Origin: Cytospora piceicola
Taxonomy: Eukaryota; Ascomycota; Sordariomycetes; Diaporthales; Cytosporaceae
Length of the DNA: 64,000 nt
Assembly (NCBI GenBank): GCA_023375675.1
Contig: JALQBC010000006.1
Coordinates: 558,001 to 622,000, forward strand
Direction: 5' to 3'
A program made the position numbers and the translations under genes. The notes under the pieces were generated by a model. It searched no databases and had not been told where the DNA came from. It saw only the letters and a program-made list of their open reading frames with translations. Positions 48,541 to 60,792 of the stretch are shown in pieces (position 1 is the first letter of the stretch; each line of letters begins with the position of its first letter).

Positions 48541-50029
48541 ATTAAACTCTTAATTAATATATCGAGTAATCTAAGCTTTTTATAGAATATTATCTACTCT
48601 GTCTAAAACACTTAGTATAAAAAGGTCCCTCTTTTTAGATATATCCTTACTATAAGGGATTAGATTAACTAAAGACCTCTAAATATTAAAGGTACGTATA
48701 AACGATAATACTAAAAAGATCTCTAATAACTAATAACTTAGTATTCGGTTCTTTTCTACTATATAACTAATAGAAGCCTCTATAAACTCCGACTATAAGG
48801 TAATCTCCTTATACCTAGTAACGAGTTCCTTAGCCGTTATCTTAAAGAACGTAGAAACACGGGATATTATACCCGGGCGGCTAAGAGTATCGAGCTTTAG
48901 TTCCTATCGGTTTAAAGCAGGAAACGAATCTTTAAGTATACTTAACAGTTAAGTAATCGAACTTAGTAGTATAGCAGCTCGACAACTAAAAAATATATCT
49001 ATTAAGCATAAGATTAGTCTAATAAAACCTAGTAATAATAAGGTATACGTACAGAAGTTATATTAGTTCCCTTAGTTATTCTATATATAATTTATATATA
49101 TACCTCGAGTAATATTTATAGCTTCTATAGTCTATACTACTATATACTAAGCCTAAAGGCTATTTATACGATTATAACGATAATATAATAGACGGCGTTT
49201 AATACTAGTCGCTTAAATAAAGACTGCAGATACTCGATAACTATATTTAAAAGGCAGTACTCGAGTAGGCCTTCGTAGTTAAAGGTTACGCTTAACTAGT
49301 AAAATAGATAATATAGCTACAGAATAGCCGTACTTCCAGGTATTAACGCTTAAACGGTTTAAAAGGTTACAGCTACCTAAGGAAATTATTAATAAAATAA
49401 TATAATACAATATATAACTAATACGACATACTTTTATAGATAAACGACCGAGGATTTATAGCAGGTATTAACGATAATATTAACATTATATAGTATATAA
49501 GACCGGGATAGAAACTAAAGAGTTAAGAAGACAAGAAGCTTTATATTAAAAGTCTAAGATACTTATTACCGAGATACCTATATTAGAATTAATAAACGAA
49601 TTTAATAGGTAGAACAGGCGGTAAGGTAATACGTACCCTTACGAATTACCGACTATAAACGGTCCTTTTTTATTCCGAAGGATCTACTTCGATATAATAT
49701 ATTCTTTATTACTAAGCGGTTTATTATACTTAAGAAAAAGGAAAACTTAGGTAAAACGAACTTTACTATACTAAAAGACCTATTTAACTATAAGAGTATA
49801 AAAATAAACCTTTATAATATAGGTATATACTATACCGGACACAATACCGTACTTAGAATACTATAGGCTAGACTTTAAATATACCTGTTACTACTAAGAC
49901 TTAAAGTTAGCTTTTAGTAAACATTTTAAAAATAAAAGTATAGTACGGCTTTAGCGTTTAGCTAGAAGTTTTACAAAGTCTATAAACCTTATAGTTTTCT
50001 TCTTTTATATATATTACTACTCTTACGTA
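48541..50029. other. RIPped DNA, unrecognised coding remnants
   Basis: Some plus-strand stretches around 49530-49960 stay open for 40 or more codons when RIP-type stops are ignored (for example DYKRSFFIPKDLLRYN), but the family is not recognised. Confidence 0.35.
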
Positions 50030-50170
50030 CCTTCTTACCTATATATACCTTACTACCTTTATATACCTTACTACCTTTATATATAATACTACCTTTACGT
50101 ATAATACTACCTTTACATATTTTATTACCCTTATTTACGTTACTACGTTTACGCGCTTTACTATCCTTAT
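50030..50170. repeat. 18-bp minisatellite, about 7 degenerate copies
   Basis: Units resemble CTTACTACCTTTATATAC and follow each other head to tail with substitutions, mostly C/T. The 18-bp length is six codons, so a coding origin is possible. Confidence 0.75.
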
Positions 50171-50999
50171 ATATATTACGTTATTAACTTACCTTTTCTC
50201 TTTATACCTTTTACTAAATCTGTTTTCTAAATAACTAAAATCGTTAAAGCTAGTCTAAACAGTTACCTTATACTTTATAGCTTTATAAAATAAAGTCTAT
50301 CTGTTACCTTACTTTTTCTTATTCGAGATACTACCTTTTAAATACTTATTCAGACGTAGCACCTTAATAAGCAAGTAAACCTAACACGCCTTAATTAAGT
50401 CGCCGTCCGATCGCGTAATTAAAACAATATAAGCAACTATCCTATAACGCGCCTATAATCTAACTCGATACGATAGCCCGCCCTCTCTATATTATAATAA
50501 AGTTACTTCTCTAACTATTATTTAAAGATATTAACTAACCTAAAGGTAGATTCCCTTAACTATCGATAACGTAACTATTAATATTAAAGCCGATAGGCTA
50601 AAGAATAACGAGCCTGATATCTACCCTAATATATACGTCCTAGCTATAAGTAGTTAAAAGCTTAAGCTATATATCGATAATCTACTTATTACAGACCCCG
50701 ATAAAAAGATAATACTTACAATCTTTACTTAGCCAGGCGCTCGGCCCGTAGCCTGTTTTACTATTAACGATAAGTTTAGTAGTAGCTTACTAAACACCTT
50801 TACGTAAAAGAAGAGTACGGTAAAAGCTATACTAATATAGTTACGTAAACGTAAATAAGTATAGTATAACGCTTTTAGAAACAGCGGCCGTATTAAAAAT
50901 AGCCTTTATAAAGCATATTAAAGTATAAAGTACGGCTTCGGGTACAAAATACCCTTTATATATTACTACCGGCTCGAAGGTATTTATAGCGAAGGTATT

Positions 51000-51340
51000 T
51001 TCGGCGGAAAGTACGGTAACTCTTTATAAGAGGAAAATATAATAGCAGTAAAGGACTCGGATAATATAAACGAAGCAGCGGCCTAAGATAATATAGACAA
51101 TATAGAAGACTCGGACGATACGGACGATACTTAAGACTTAGTCGATATAAACGCTACTAAAGACTTAGTCGATATAAACGATATAAAAGACTCAGACGAT
51201 ATAGATAACGCTAAAGACTTAGACGATATAGAAGACTTAGATACTATAGATAAAGCAGAAGACTTAAATAATATAGACGAAGTAAACGATTCGGATAGCA
51301 CGACTAAAGTAAAGGACTAAGATAATATAAATAGTTTCTA
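51000..51340 (+). pseudogene. Decayed coding segment for an acidic Asp/Ile repeat
   Basis: The plus strand encodes a run of short related units such as DLVDINATKDLVDIND and DSDDIDNAKDLDDIEDLD, interrupted by a few TAA/TAG. This looks like an acidic low-complexity region of a lost protein, whose ends I cannot define. Confidence 0.5.
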
Positions 51341-51559
51341 AGCAAAAGTTAAAAGTATAAGAAGTACGTATAAAAAGTAAATATAAAGGAAACAGAAGAC
51401 TTAAACTATATTATTAAGTTTTTAGAAATAAAGGTCTATAGTATAAATACTTAGAAGACAAACAGGTTTTTTTTAGTCTATAATTAGATTATTACAGACT
51501 ATAATTAAACGAAGAAATATATCTTATCCTTAAGTTAGTATAAGATATCTTAATACTTT

Positions 51560-52350
51560 ATTACGTTATATCTTATAACGTTATATCTATTAGTATTATA
51601 TCTTATAATACTACACTTTTTAGTAATATATCCTCCTATACTTCTAATATTATATCTTCTAATAACACGTCTTCGATATACTTCTTATATTATATCCTCT
51701 ACGAACTATATTTCCTAACATTTATTATCCTTTAAAACTAAAAATCCCCGGTATTATATCCTTTAATAATATATCCCCAGACATCGAATATCTTTTAGAC
51801 TCGAAGATTCCCTAATATTATATATTCTAGCGTTAAACACCCTATAGTATTAAGTATCTTCCGGGATTAAGTATCTTTTAAACTTAAAAATTCTATAGTA
51901 TTATATCTTTTAGCGTTAAACACCCTTTAATATTAAACACCCTTTAAACTTAAAGATCCCCCGGTATTATATCTTTTAACGCTTAATACCTTTTAGCATT
52001 AAACATCCTCCGGGATTAAATACCCTTTAAACTTAAAGATCCCCCGGTATTATATCCTTTAACGTTTAGCACCTTTTAATATAAAGTACCCTTTAGCGTT
52101 AAGTATACCTTAATATTAAGCACCCTTTAGTATTAAGTACCCTCCGGCATTAAGCACCCTCCGGTATTAAACACCTTCTAATATAAAGCACCCTCTAGCG
52201 TTAAACACCCCTTAGTATTAAACACTTTCTAGTATTAAGTACCTTCTAATATAAAGCACCCTCTAGTATTAAGCACCCTTTAGTATTAAGCACCCTTTAA
52301 TATAAAGCACTCTCTAGTATAAAGTACCCTCTAGTATTAAGTATTCCTTA
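51560..52350. repeat. 17-bp minisatellite array A, several dozen degenerate copies
   Basis: Units resemble AGTATTAAGCACCCTTT, with variants such as AATATAAAGCACTCTCT and CGTTAAACACCCTTTAA. The period is 17 bp over nearly 0.8 kb; copies are more diverged at the left. Since 17 is not a multiple of three the array is not a protein repeat. Confidence 0.85.
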
Positions 52351-52354
52351 AGGT

Positions 52355-52725
52355 TAAGTATTATTAAGCAGTAGATATTATTAGGTAGTAGAATTATTAT
52401 ATAGTAGAATTATTAAGCCGTAGAATCATCAGGCAATAGATATTATTAAGTATTAGATATTATTAAGTATTAGACATTATCAGGTAATAGACATTATCAG
52501 GTATTAGATATTATTAGGTATTAGATATTATCAGGTACTAGATATTATTAAGTACTAGATATTATTAGGTACTAGATATTATTAGGTAGTAGATATTATC
52601 AGGTAGTAGATATTATTAAGTAGTAGATATTATCAGGCAGTAAACATTATTAGACACTAGATATTATTAAGCAGTAGATATTATTAAGTAGTAGATATTA
52701 TTAAGTAGTAGATATTAAAGGCTAT
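52355..52725. repeat. 17-bp minisatellite array B, about 20 copies
   Basis: Units resemble TAGATATTATTAAGTAG, with less mutated versions TAGACATTATCAGGTAA. The C-containing variants indicate an ancestral unit with CA dinucleotides later RIPped. The period matches array A but the sequence does not, and B starts where A ends. Confidence 0.88.
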
Positions 52726-55700
52726 TATTTTAAAACCTTTCTTATAGACTAAACTATTAAATAGTTAACCTTCTCTTTCTAATATATCCAGACTTAAGAA
52801 CTATTATATAGACCGCTAGAAAAATCCTCTCTTAATTAAGACAGTCTTTACCTTTTCTATAGTAACTTATTTTAAATATCCTTACTACTATTTATATTAA
52901 GGTTAGCTGCCTTTAAGTATAACTCCTTAATAAGAAAAGAGTTAGGCAATGTATAAGGAAGCTCGAACGTTAGTATATCTATTAATAAATCTATCTTACT
53001 TATAATCCCCTCGTAGTTCTGAATAAGGAAACGGGTAAGGTCTATTAGAAAGGCCTTAACCGCTCGTCCTTAAGTAACGTATCTAACGTTACTTAAGATA
53101 AGACGAGGTATTTCGTATCTGTAAGTAATACCTTAGAAGAATATATAGGTATACTTATCTATTAGATTAAAAGGACGATCGTTAGTAAAAACTAAACCCT
53201 TAAAACTAAAACCGGCTTACGTATTATAACGCGCTATTATATTAGCTAGTAAACTAAGTTCTTATAATAAGATCGTTAGATTAATTATAAAAAAGGATAA
53301 GAAAGGTATGTTTACGTTAATAATCTTAATAATTAGATTACCGAACGTATTAAAGTCACCTATCTCTTTTATAAACTTAAAGTTAAAGCCGCTAATTACT
53401 AAAGTTACTACTAGCTTAATAAAGGGCTTTTAAATATCTCTTAGCTTATATACTAGCTTAAAAGGTAAAGCGGGGTATAATAGTAACACTAAGTCCTTAA
53501 TAAAAGCCTTTACTATATAGACATCTATTATAAGGCCTTCTGTTAACAGCTAGCTTTAAATAATATAATATATTAGGTATATATAATAAGAATTAAAGGG
53601 AAATATATCTTATTATAATACACTTATACCTAAATAAACGGGAGTACTATAAGTATTTTAAGCTGCCTATAAAGTCAGACTTATAGCCGTATAGGTATAT
53701 AATTAAGTAACTAAAGTATATATCGGTATTCTTACAGTTTAAATTATTAACGAAAACAGTTAAGTAGACGTAATAAAGAACTTCGGTAAACTCGTTAATA
53801 AGACGGTATACTAACTTATACAGACTATGTTTACTAATAGTAAAAGGCTAAATGTTATTTTTACTACTGTAGATAGTAATATCGATCGAAGGAATATAAA
53901 GAGGTTCTTTACTTTAACTACTAAAACCCTTACTAGATAAATTAAGGTTAAACTATATAGTAGTTTTAAAAAACTGTTGCTTCGTGTTAAAGCCTATTAT
54001 AATGTTATTATTATACTTACCTTTACTAAAGGCAGAGGGCTTTTAAGCATCTATATCTACGTTAGTCTCTTATATAGCTAGTCTTTTACCTAAACTCTTC
54101 TATAATTACTATACCGTATAAGCAGGGCTCTATACCTATATATTAAAACTAATTAACTAAGAGGTATTATTGCCTATATTAGATATAATAGCGGAAAGTA
54201 AGCTAAAACTAAAAACAAGGGTAGAAAAGAAGGTGTTATTATCTACTAGTTCTTATTTAATTACTCGGTCTACTTCGTTTAAGACAGAACTACTAATTAT
54301 AGCTTAAAGCTACTAAAGAGTAACGTTTCGCGTAAAGCTATTAATAAGAAAAGAGATGTCTAAGTTAGTACTATTAGTACTACAACGGATAAACATACTA
54401 CGGGCAGGTTATTAAGCAGGTTATTAAGTAAGGGGTTTTATAGGAGTGCTCTGTATATTAAAAAAAGAAAACTAACGACTAATAGTAAAAGTTATAACAG
54501 TCCGAACTTTACTGTTTAATAAAAAAGGAGTAGTAAGCTTATACTTACCTATATCGTACTCGATGTTTTCTTTTTTATTAGTGTTAAAGATATTAATAAG
54601 ATCTTAAGATTAATAACTCGGTAATATAATTTATAAAGTATAGGCCGCGCCTTTAACAGGCTTAGTAAGCCTAGGCTGCTTAGATCTGCCGTTCATTTTA
54701 AAGTTTATAATAGACTAAATAATAATAGATTAAGAAGGAATTAATTAAAAAGAAAAAAACTAGTAACTAAAGTATACGATTCTAAGTTTTAAGCAGGTTA
54801 TAAAGGTAAAGAAGATATAAAGCGTAAAAGGGTTAGAAGTAGAAGCTTTAATTTTTAATAGGCTTAAAGGGTATTATAAGTAAAGCGCGCTAGGAAAAGG
54901 TAGGGCTATATAATTTTAAATTAAATAAACGTAAAAGCTAACCTTATTAGCTAATAAAACGCGGGGTAACAGAAGCTAATCTTATTAGTTAACACGGTAC
55001 TAGCAGGTATATACAGGCAGGTACCTTACCGGCTAGTTATATAGTAACTACGTTTCTACATACCTACTTAATAACTTAACGTTTTTGCTTTTAACTACTT
55101 TACCTCTATAAAAAAAAGACTTTCCCTTTATTAACCTTTATTCTAATCGAAAGTATAAAGACTATTACAACTTTCTTTTAATTTAAACTCTATATTTCTT
55201 AAATTAATTAAGCTATTAAGCCGTTATAATAGCGCTTAAACAGAAAAATAAAACTACGGCTACTAAGTCCGACCCGTTAGTTAAGCCTAACGTTAAGAAT
55301 ACGGCTTATACTACCGGTCTCGGTATTTAAATTAATACTGTTATCTAGATTATTACTAACACCCCTTCTATTTAAAGTAAGCTTACTCTTAGCTTATAAT
55401 ATACCCGCTAGTCTACTTTAAATAACCTTATAAAGTCTTTTTATTAAAGCAATAATTGTTAGACTACTAGAGTTAGCACCCTTACGCCTCTGCGCTACGA
55501 GTAGCAGGTACAGACTCTTAGACCCTTTACTTTAAAAGGCGATATTTCGTTACCTAACTTTAATAAGTCTACTCCTCCTGCCTTTAAAACTTACGAATCC
55601 CCTTTAGTAATTACTAATAATTACGATAATAAGGGCGTTAAGGTTATAATCTTAATTCCTAGCGTTAACTTAAGCGACATCGTCCTAGAGAGGCTACTAA

Positions 55701-57560
55701 AGATTCTTAAAACCGTCGGCCGTAAAAAGGCTATAAGAATAAAGTATAAAAACTCTCTTCCCGCCGACCTTAACACTAGTCTTACCGCTTACGATAGTAA
55801 CGTAACGGTTATTAATCCGGACAATAAAAACATTCAGGTAATATTAGCAAGATAGAATATAATTACTAAAGGTAAGCAATTTAAGGATCCCTTTAAGGGT
55901 ACTTTCGGTTAAGTCTTTTAAGATATAGAGTATAGCAGACCCTCTCTTAATAGTCCGTATATTATATTCTGTAAAAGTCCTCTTATATTAACACCTTTCA
56001 GCCGTTTAGATAATAATAAGGACTATATAGGCAATAAAATATTAGTCGATTTTAAAGATAACTTAACTATAAAGCCTAGTAAGCTGCTTAAGAATAATAT
56101 AGTTAATATTAGTATCCCGGTTCCTTAGGAATATAAAAAGCGAAGTATTTTTTTATAGGCCGATTATAGTCCGTAGTACTAACTTATAAACTTAGTCTTT
56201 AAAGGTATTAGTTTAATTAAAGTCTACTACTTTTAATATCTAGATATATTTATAGCAAAGGTAGTATCGTTATTCTATAAGAAATACCTTTTAATTACTT
56301 AATCGTATAACTATTCCCTTACTTTAAAAGGTAGTATTCGATGTTCGTATTATAAGTCGGCTGACCTTTATAACTATATTATAGTATATACTATCCTCTA
56401 ACTTCGTTAAATTTTCTTATATTAATAATATACTTTTTATAGAGTAAACCTACTACCGAAGGTCCGGTTATAGACACTTATATAACTAAGACGTATATTA
56501 TTAATATAGTAAAAGACACTCGTCTCGTATTGCTAAAGACTTTAACGGCTAAGTTAAGCCGGATCTAAGCTCGTCTTATAAAAATAGCCGTTACCTTAGC
56601 TACCGGTAGCTTAAATAACTTATATAAAACCGACACACGTAAGGTTAACGACTTAGGTTATAACCTAGAAAAGGTAAATATAAGTACCGCTAATCCTAGT
56701 CGTTATATATCTTCTGCTAATCAGATTCCTTTCGTCTATAAGTAAAAGCCCTTTAGTCTCTTACAGACCGCCGCCGGGGTTTATTTAAACACGCTTTTAT
56801 AATATTACCTAATATTATCGCTAACTATAATACTAACTTAGATATCGACCTTACTACTATTTCCCTTAATAACTATTTATTAGTATTCGACCTACCCCGC
56901 CTGCTACCTAATAATAAAGGCTTTATAGTTTAAGGTACTAAGGTAAAAGAGTTTTTAATAAAGTTAGAACTCTTTTATAGCAGGATATATAGTTTTATAC
57001 TCTCCCGTTAAAACAGGCTAAACAAGCTAATATACTATAGTATACCTTACTCGTTACCCGACTAAGACGATTTTTAGTAGTACGGTTATATAATTAAAGG
57101 TATAACTAAAAAGGAGAGTACTAAAGGATTTCTCTTAAAAAAGCAAAAGGTCCTAGGTATAAGTAAGGCAAAAGGTATTAAAGAACCTGTTTTAAACATC
57201 TCTAAAAGATATAATATTTCTAAAGAACTTATAGTATACATCTTAGCTTAGTAAAAAGGATATATATAAAACACGATTAACAGAATATATTAAGATAAGG
57301 TAAACACAGATTAGATAAAAACCGAGTAAAACTAAGTTTAATACTACGTTCTTTACTACTTAAACTATAAACCTTTCCTTAACCTATATATAATACTTAG
57401 CTATCTATATTTGTCCGGGTTATAAACTACTAGATATATTATATACGACCTTTCGCTTTTAATATAGCCCCGCTCGTTTTATTATCGTCGTACTACGCTA
57501 TACCGAAATAAGTCTAATAACAGGCAGAATTACCTTAAACTACAAATATTTAACAGTACA
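52726..57560. other. RIPped DNA, unrecognised coding remnants on both strands
   Basis: Plus-strand stretches around 55550-56200 stay open when RIP-type stops are ignored (for example VKVIILIPSVNLSDIVLER and AIRIKYKNSLPADLNTS). Minus-strand stretches around 52900-53450 do likewise. I do not recognise any family. Confidence 0.35.
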
Positions 57561-57737
57561 CTTAGCCCCGGAACGACTAAAATCACTGCTTTTAGTATCT
57601 AATTAAATCCGAGAAACGGGTGCTGCAGCGAATCAGTATAATTATAATTCAGAGCTAATCAGAATTAAAAACAGGTAGTACAAATCTCAAAGGCAATAAT
57701 TTCTGTGTGCTCGCCCGCCTTATAAAACAAACATCAA

Positions 57738-57753
57738 CCTTCCTAACGGAAGG
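57738..57753. repeat. Hairpin CCTTCC-TAAC-GGAAGG, inverted copy of the central hairpin
   Basis: It has the same six-base stems as 40001-40016 with the loop reversed (TAAC against GTTA), so the two are inverted relative to each other. It lies just inside the right terminal repeat, in un-RIPped DNA. Confidence 0.7.
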
Positions 57754-57759
57754 CATTTG

Positions 57760-57829
57760 ATATTTATACGCCTGGTGAACTTTTAAGAGTAGGGTGCTGA
57801 ATATACGCCTGGTGTGCGTTAGTGTAGGC
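57760..57829 (-). repeat. Right terminal inverted repeat (70 bp)
   Basis: This is the inverted counterpart of 32730-32799. This copy is largely unmutated and keeps both CACCAGGCGTA submotifs. It is followed by CTAA at 57830-57833. Confidence 0.88.
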
Positions 57830-59219
57830 CTAACGAGCTAAAACCCCTACATCACCCTACCTGGAGGGAGCACTTAACCTTCAGAGTTTCTAAGGCGTCG
57901 GCGTCACAGCGTCCACCGTGTTGTTACAGATTGTAATACCTACTTAAGTATATGAGAGATGTCGAATCTCCCTCGCACGTGGATAAGAGATCTTGACTGC
58001 AAAAACAAGCGCCCCTGCCCCTATCAAAAAGAATTACATATGTACATACACTACCGTGGTACTGTGGTACTGTGGTACTGTGGTGAGTGAGAACGGTGGG
58101 GTCCAAAAAGGCGGGGACATGGGTTGCTTCGGTATCACTATCGTCAACGGGGTGGCTGGGTGGCTTGTCCCAACTGTGGCCAGACCCGGACATGGTCCTG
58201 TGATATTACGTACAGACAGCATCACAACTTGTTTCCGATTAAGGGCGATGAAGAAGAGGGAAAATGATTACTTGTTGCGGGCAAGGTGACTGCGAACTCC
58301 TGCTCTTCTAGGGATAGGTAGGCGGACGGATATGTATATGTGTAGCCTCTTTGGGGTTTGTATAATACTTGCCTAACCCAGGTGGCCTGGGTTGGCCTAG
58401 GTGGGTGGTCGCAGAAATACATGTATGCAGGCTTTCATGTTGGCGGCAGCCCTGTGCCCTTAGGGGTCTGTGCCTACTACAAGTAACATATGAGAGTAAC
58501 CCCGCCCCCGCCATGGGAACACACCGGCCATCGGCTTGGGCATCGAACATCGGCCGTAGAGTACTTTCCGTAACAGTACTGGTTTCAAAAGGCGAATGCA
58601 GACAGACGTAATGCCTAACAAAAAAGAACAGTGAGAAGATCTAGAGTATTCTCCCTCCTTCCTTGTCTTGCTTGTCTTGCTCGTCAGGCTTGTCAGGCTT
58701 GTCTTGATTTCTGCAGCTGCGGGAATCGAGGCATGGGGCACATGGGGGGGGGTGGACGACATGGGCCACATGGGCACTGTGACTGGCCCAGCCACTCCGG
58801 GCTGCCCTGCAGTCCTGCAGACGGTGCCCATGTCGGTGCTGCACGATTGCGTCAAGTGCTTTTCGCAAAGTGGAGGAGGGGTGGTGGTTCTTTTTTTTTT
58901 TTTCCTTCTCTTGAGGATGAAAGGGGACGACGAAGGAGTTGATGGGAAGCAAGGGTGGCAGGGTTGGCAGGATATCCGGAGATTCAAGGATGGCTTGATG
59001 AGATCGATATATCCATCAGACTCCCTTTTTTTTGTGGTTTTTTTTTTTTTGGTCTGCCTATCCTTGGAGCGCTTGTTGAGCCAGCCCACCGTCGTCGTCG
59101 ATAAGGTTGAGGTTGGGCATCATTTTGGTCATGACTCCGTCCGTCTCGGAGGCGAAGGAAGAAAAAAGAAGCAAGCGGAAGGAGAAAAAAGAGTAGGCAA
59201 GCGTGTGGCTGGCAGTCAG

Positions 59220-59283
59220 TGAATGAATGAATGAATCAATGGATGGATGAATGGTTGGATAGATGGATGGATGGATGGATGGG
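59220..59283. repeat. (GAAT)n then (GATG)n tetranucleotide repeat
   Basis: Four GAAT-type units pass into GGATGGAT-type units with a few substitutions. Related GATG-rich stretches recur at about 59755-59780 and 59855-59895. Confidence 0.9.
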
Positions 59284-59677
59284 CCAAGACAGGATGAGTG
59301 GGAGACAACTTTTTCGCGATGTTCTCCACACCTTGGACGCTGGCTTCCAGAGCGTGTTGTTTTTTATGATATTGACCTCTGTGTTTTTGCCTTTTGTGAC
59401 GCCTCCTCACTTCTCACTTATCATCCTCGCGCCCGACGATGTTTTTTTATTTATTCAATTTTAATTCACAGCCTGCTTTATGCGATGCCCAGGTGATCCG
59501 AGGAAATAGCGATATACATACATACCGGACGGAGTATAGAAGCTGGAGCGACTCCATACATGTGCAGGCGGGCAGTTCATGTACGGGTACTCTGCCTGTT
59601 TGCCTGTCTGCCTGTCTGGCCCCCTCCCCCCAGTTGGCGGTAAGAAATGTGGGCTTTCAGCTCTAAATATGTACTCT

Positions 59678-59703
59678 GCTGCTGCTGCTGCTGCTGCTGC
59701 TGA
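59678..59703. repeat. (CTG)n trinucleotide repeat, about 8 units
   Basis: A perfect CTG/GCT run without coding support. A shorter (CTG)4 lies at about 60273. Confidence 0.9.
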
Positions 59704-60679
59704 ATCGATTGATGGTCTCGAGAACAGGCCACGGCGCCTGGCCTCATCGAGGCTGATGGATGGATGGCATGATGGATGGACTGGGCTGGTTTCAATGGCC
59801 ACCCACCGATGCGTACCGAATCCTGCCGCCGTCCGTTGAAGATTGGTGGATGAGATGATGGATGTGCGTGGATGGATGGATCGGTGGATGGATGGTCATG
59901 TCTCGGTCTCGACCTTCCCACACGCATAACGCAGGGAAGAGGCACATGCCAACTTGAAACATAAACGGGCACAAAATAGATATACTACATATACTACATA
60001 TACTTCTGTCTCCTTTTCTTGGGGGATTATGTACATGAGGAGGATTTGCCTCTTATGTACCTACCTGCCAGCTACCTACCTATCTAAGTACCTATCTAGG
60101 TAGATGGTTGTAAATAGCATCAGAACCCTGGGAATCCAACCCGTCCGTGGTGTCACGGATCCCGTAGAACTGCCCACTGCTTACCCACTCACCCACACCC
60201 ACAGGTTCGGTCGAGACACTGGTCAGATCCGGCTGCAGAAAGAGGATCATCTGCTGAGTGCCATGTACTTCTCCTGCTGCTGCTGCTCACTTACAGATCC
60301 GTGCCATCCTGCCATCCCATCATCCCCCCTCCACCCCCCGTTCCCATCCCACGTCAGGTGTCAGAAGATACCCGTATCCAGAGTCCAGACAGACAAATCT
60401 AGACTAAGTAGATTGCCGCTGCCTAGCCTGGCTGGCTGGCTGGCTGGCCGGCCATGGATTCATTCACACGCGGGGAGGGGGGGGTGCAGGCTGGCCCCAT
60501 ATGTCACGATAGAGTGAGTCTGTGTCCGGATGGGGTAAAACGAGACCCGAGTAAGCCGTGTCGACAAGACTCTAGACATCACAACACCCACCACCACTCA
60601 TCCACCCACCATAAGCCACAGCCTGACATGCTGCATGGAGTGAGAGAGAGACAAGGAGCGCATCGGAAACGAACTGGCA

Positions 60680-60792
60680 TGGCCTGGCCTGGCATGGCAT
60701 GGCATGGCATGGGCAGAGGGGCTACTGCAAGCTGCGAGCAGCCTTTTCGGTGTGCCCAAGTGAGTGGTGGTTGACTGACTGACTGACTGACT
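60680..60792. repeat. (TGGCA)n and (GACT)n simple repeats
   Basis: ATGGC-type units lie at about 60678-60712 and about five GACT units at 60772-60792. Confidence 0.8.

Larger units (their letters stand above)
32730..57829. mobile_element. 25.1-kb RIP-mutated element with 70-bp terminal inverted repeats and CTAA flanks
   Basis: The ends are inverted copies of each other over 70 bases, starting GCCTACACTAACG. Both ends are flanked outside by CTAA, a likely 4-bp target duplication. Inside, CA and TG dinucleotides are nearly absent and TA is in great excess; stops arise mostly where CAA, CAG or TGG would be expected. This is RIP, known from fungi that mutate duplicated DNA premeiotically. Recognisable cargo is a Helitron-type RepHel protein remnant, a tRNA-like gene and several tandem repeats. 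I cannot identify a DDE transposase, a tyrosine recombinase or a B-family polymerase with confidence. It may be one giant TIR element or a composite of nested insertions. Confidence 0.72.

Noticed and set aside
49530..49700. IPILELINEFNR-like stretch considered as the end of a piggyBac transposase (which would suit a TTAA-like flank)
   Set aside because: The diagnostic GVD.aDQ context and catalytic Asp residues are not visible, and the flank is CTAA, not TTAA.
32730..57829. The AT-rich island as mitochondrial DNA or a centromere
   Set aside because: Mitochondrial gene features are absent, CA/TG depletion is specific to RIP, and 25 kb with matching TIRs and target duplications fits an insertion better than a centromere.
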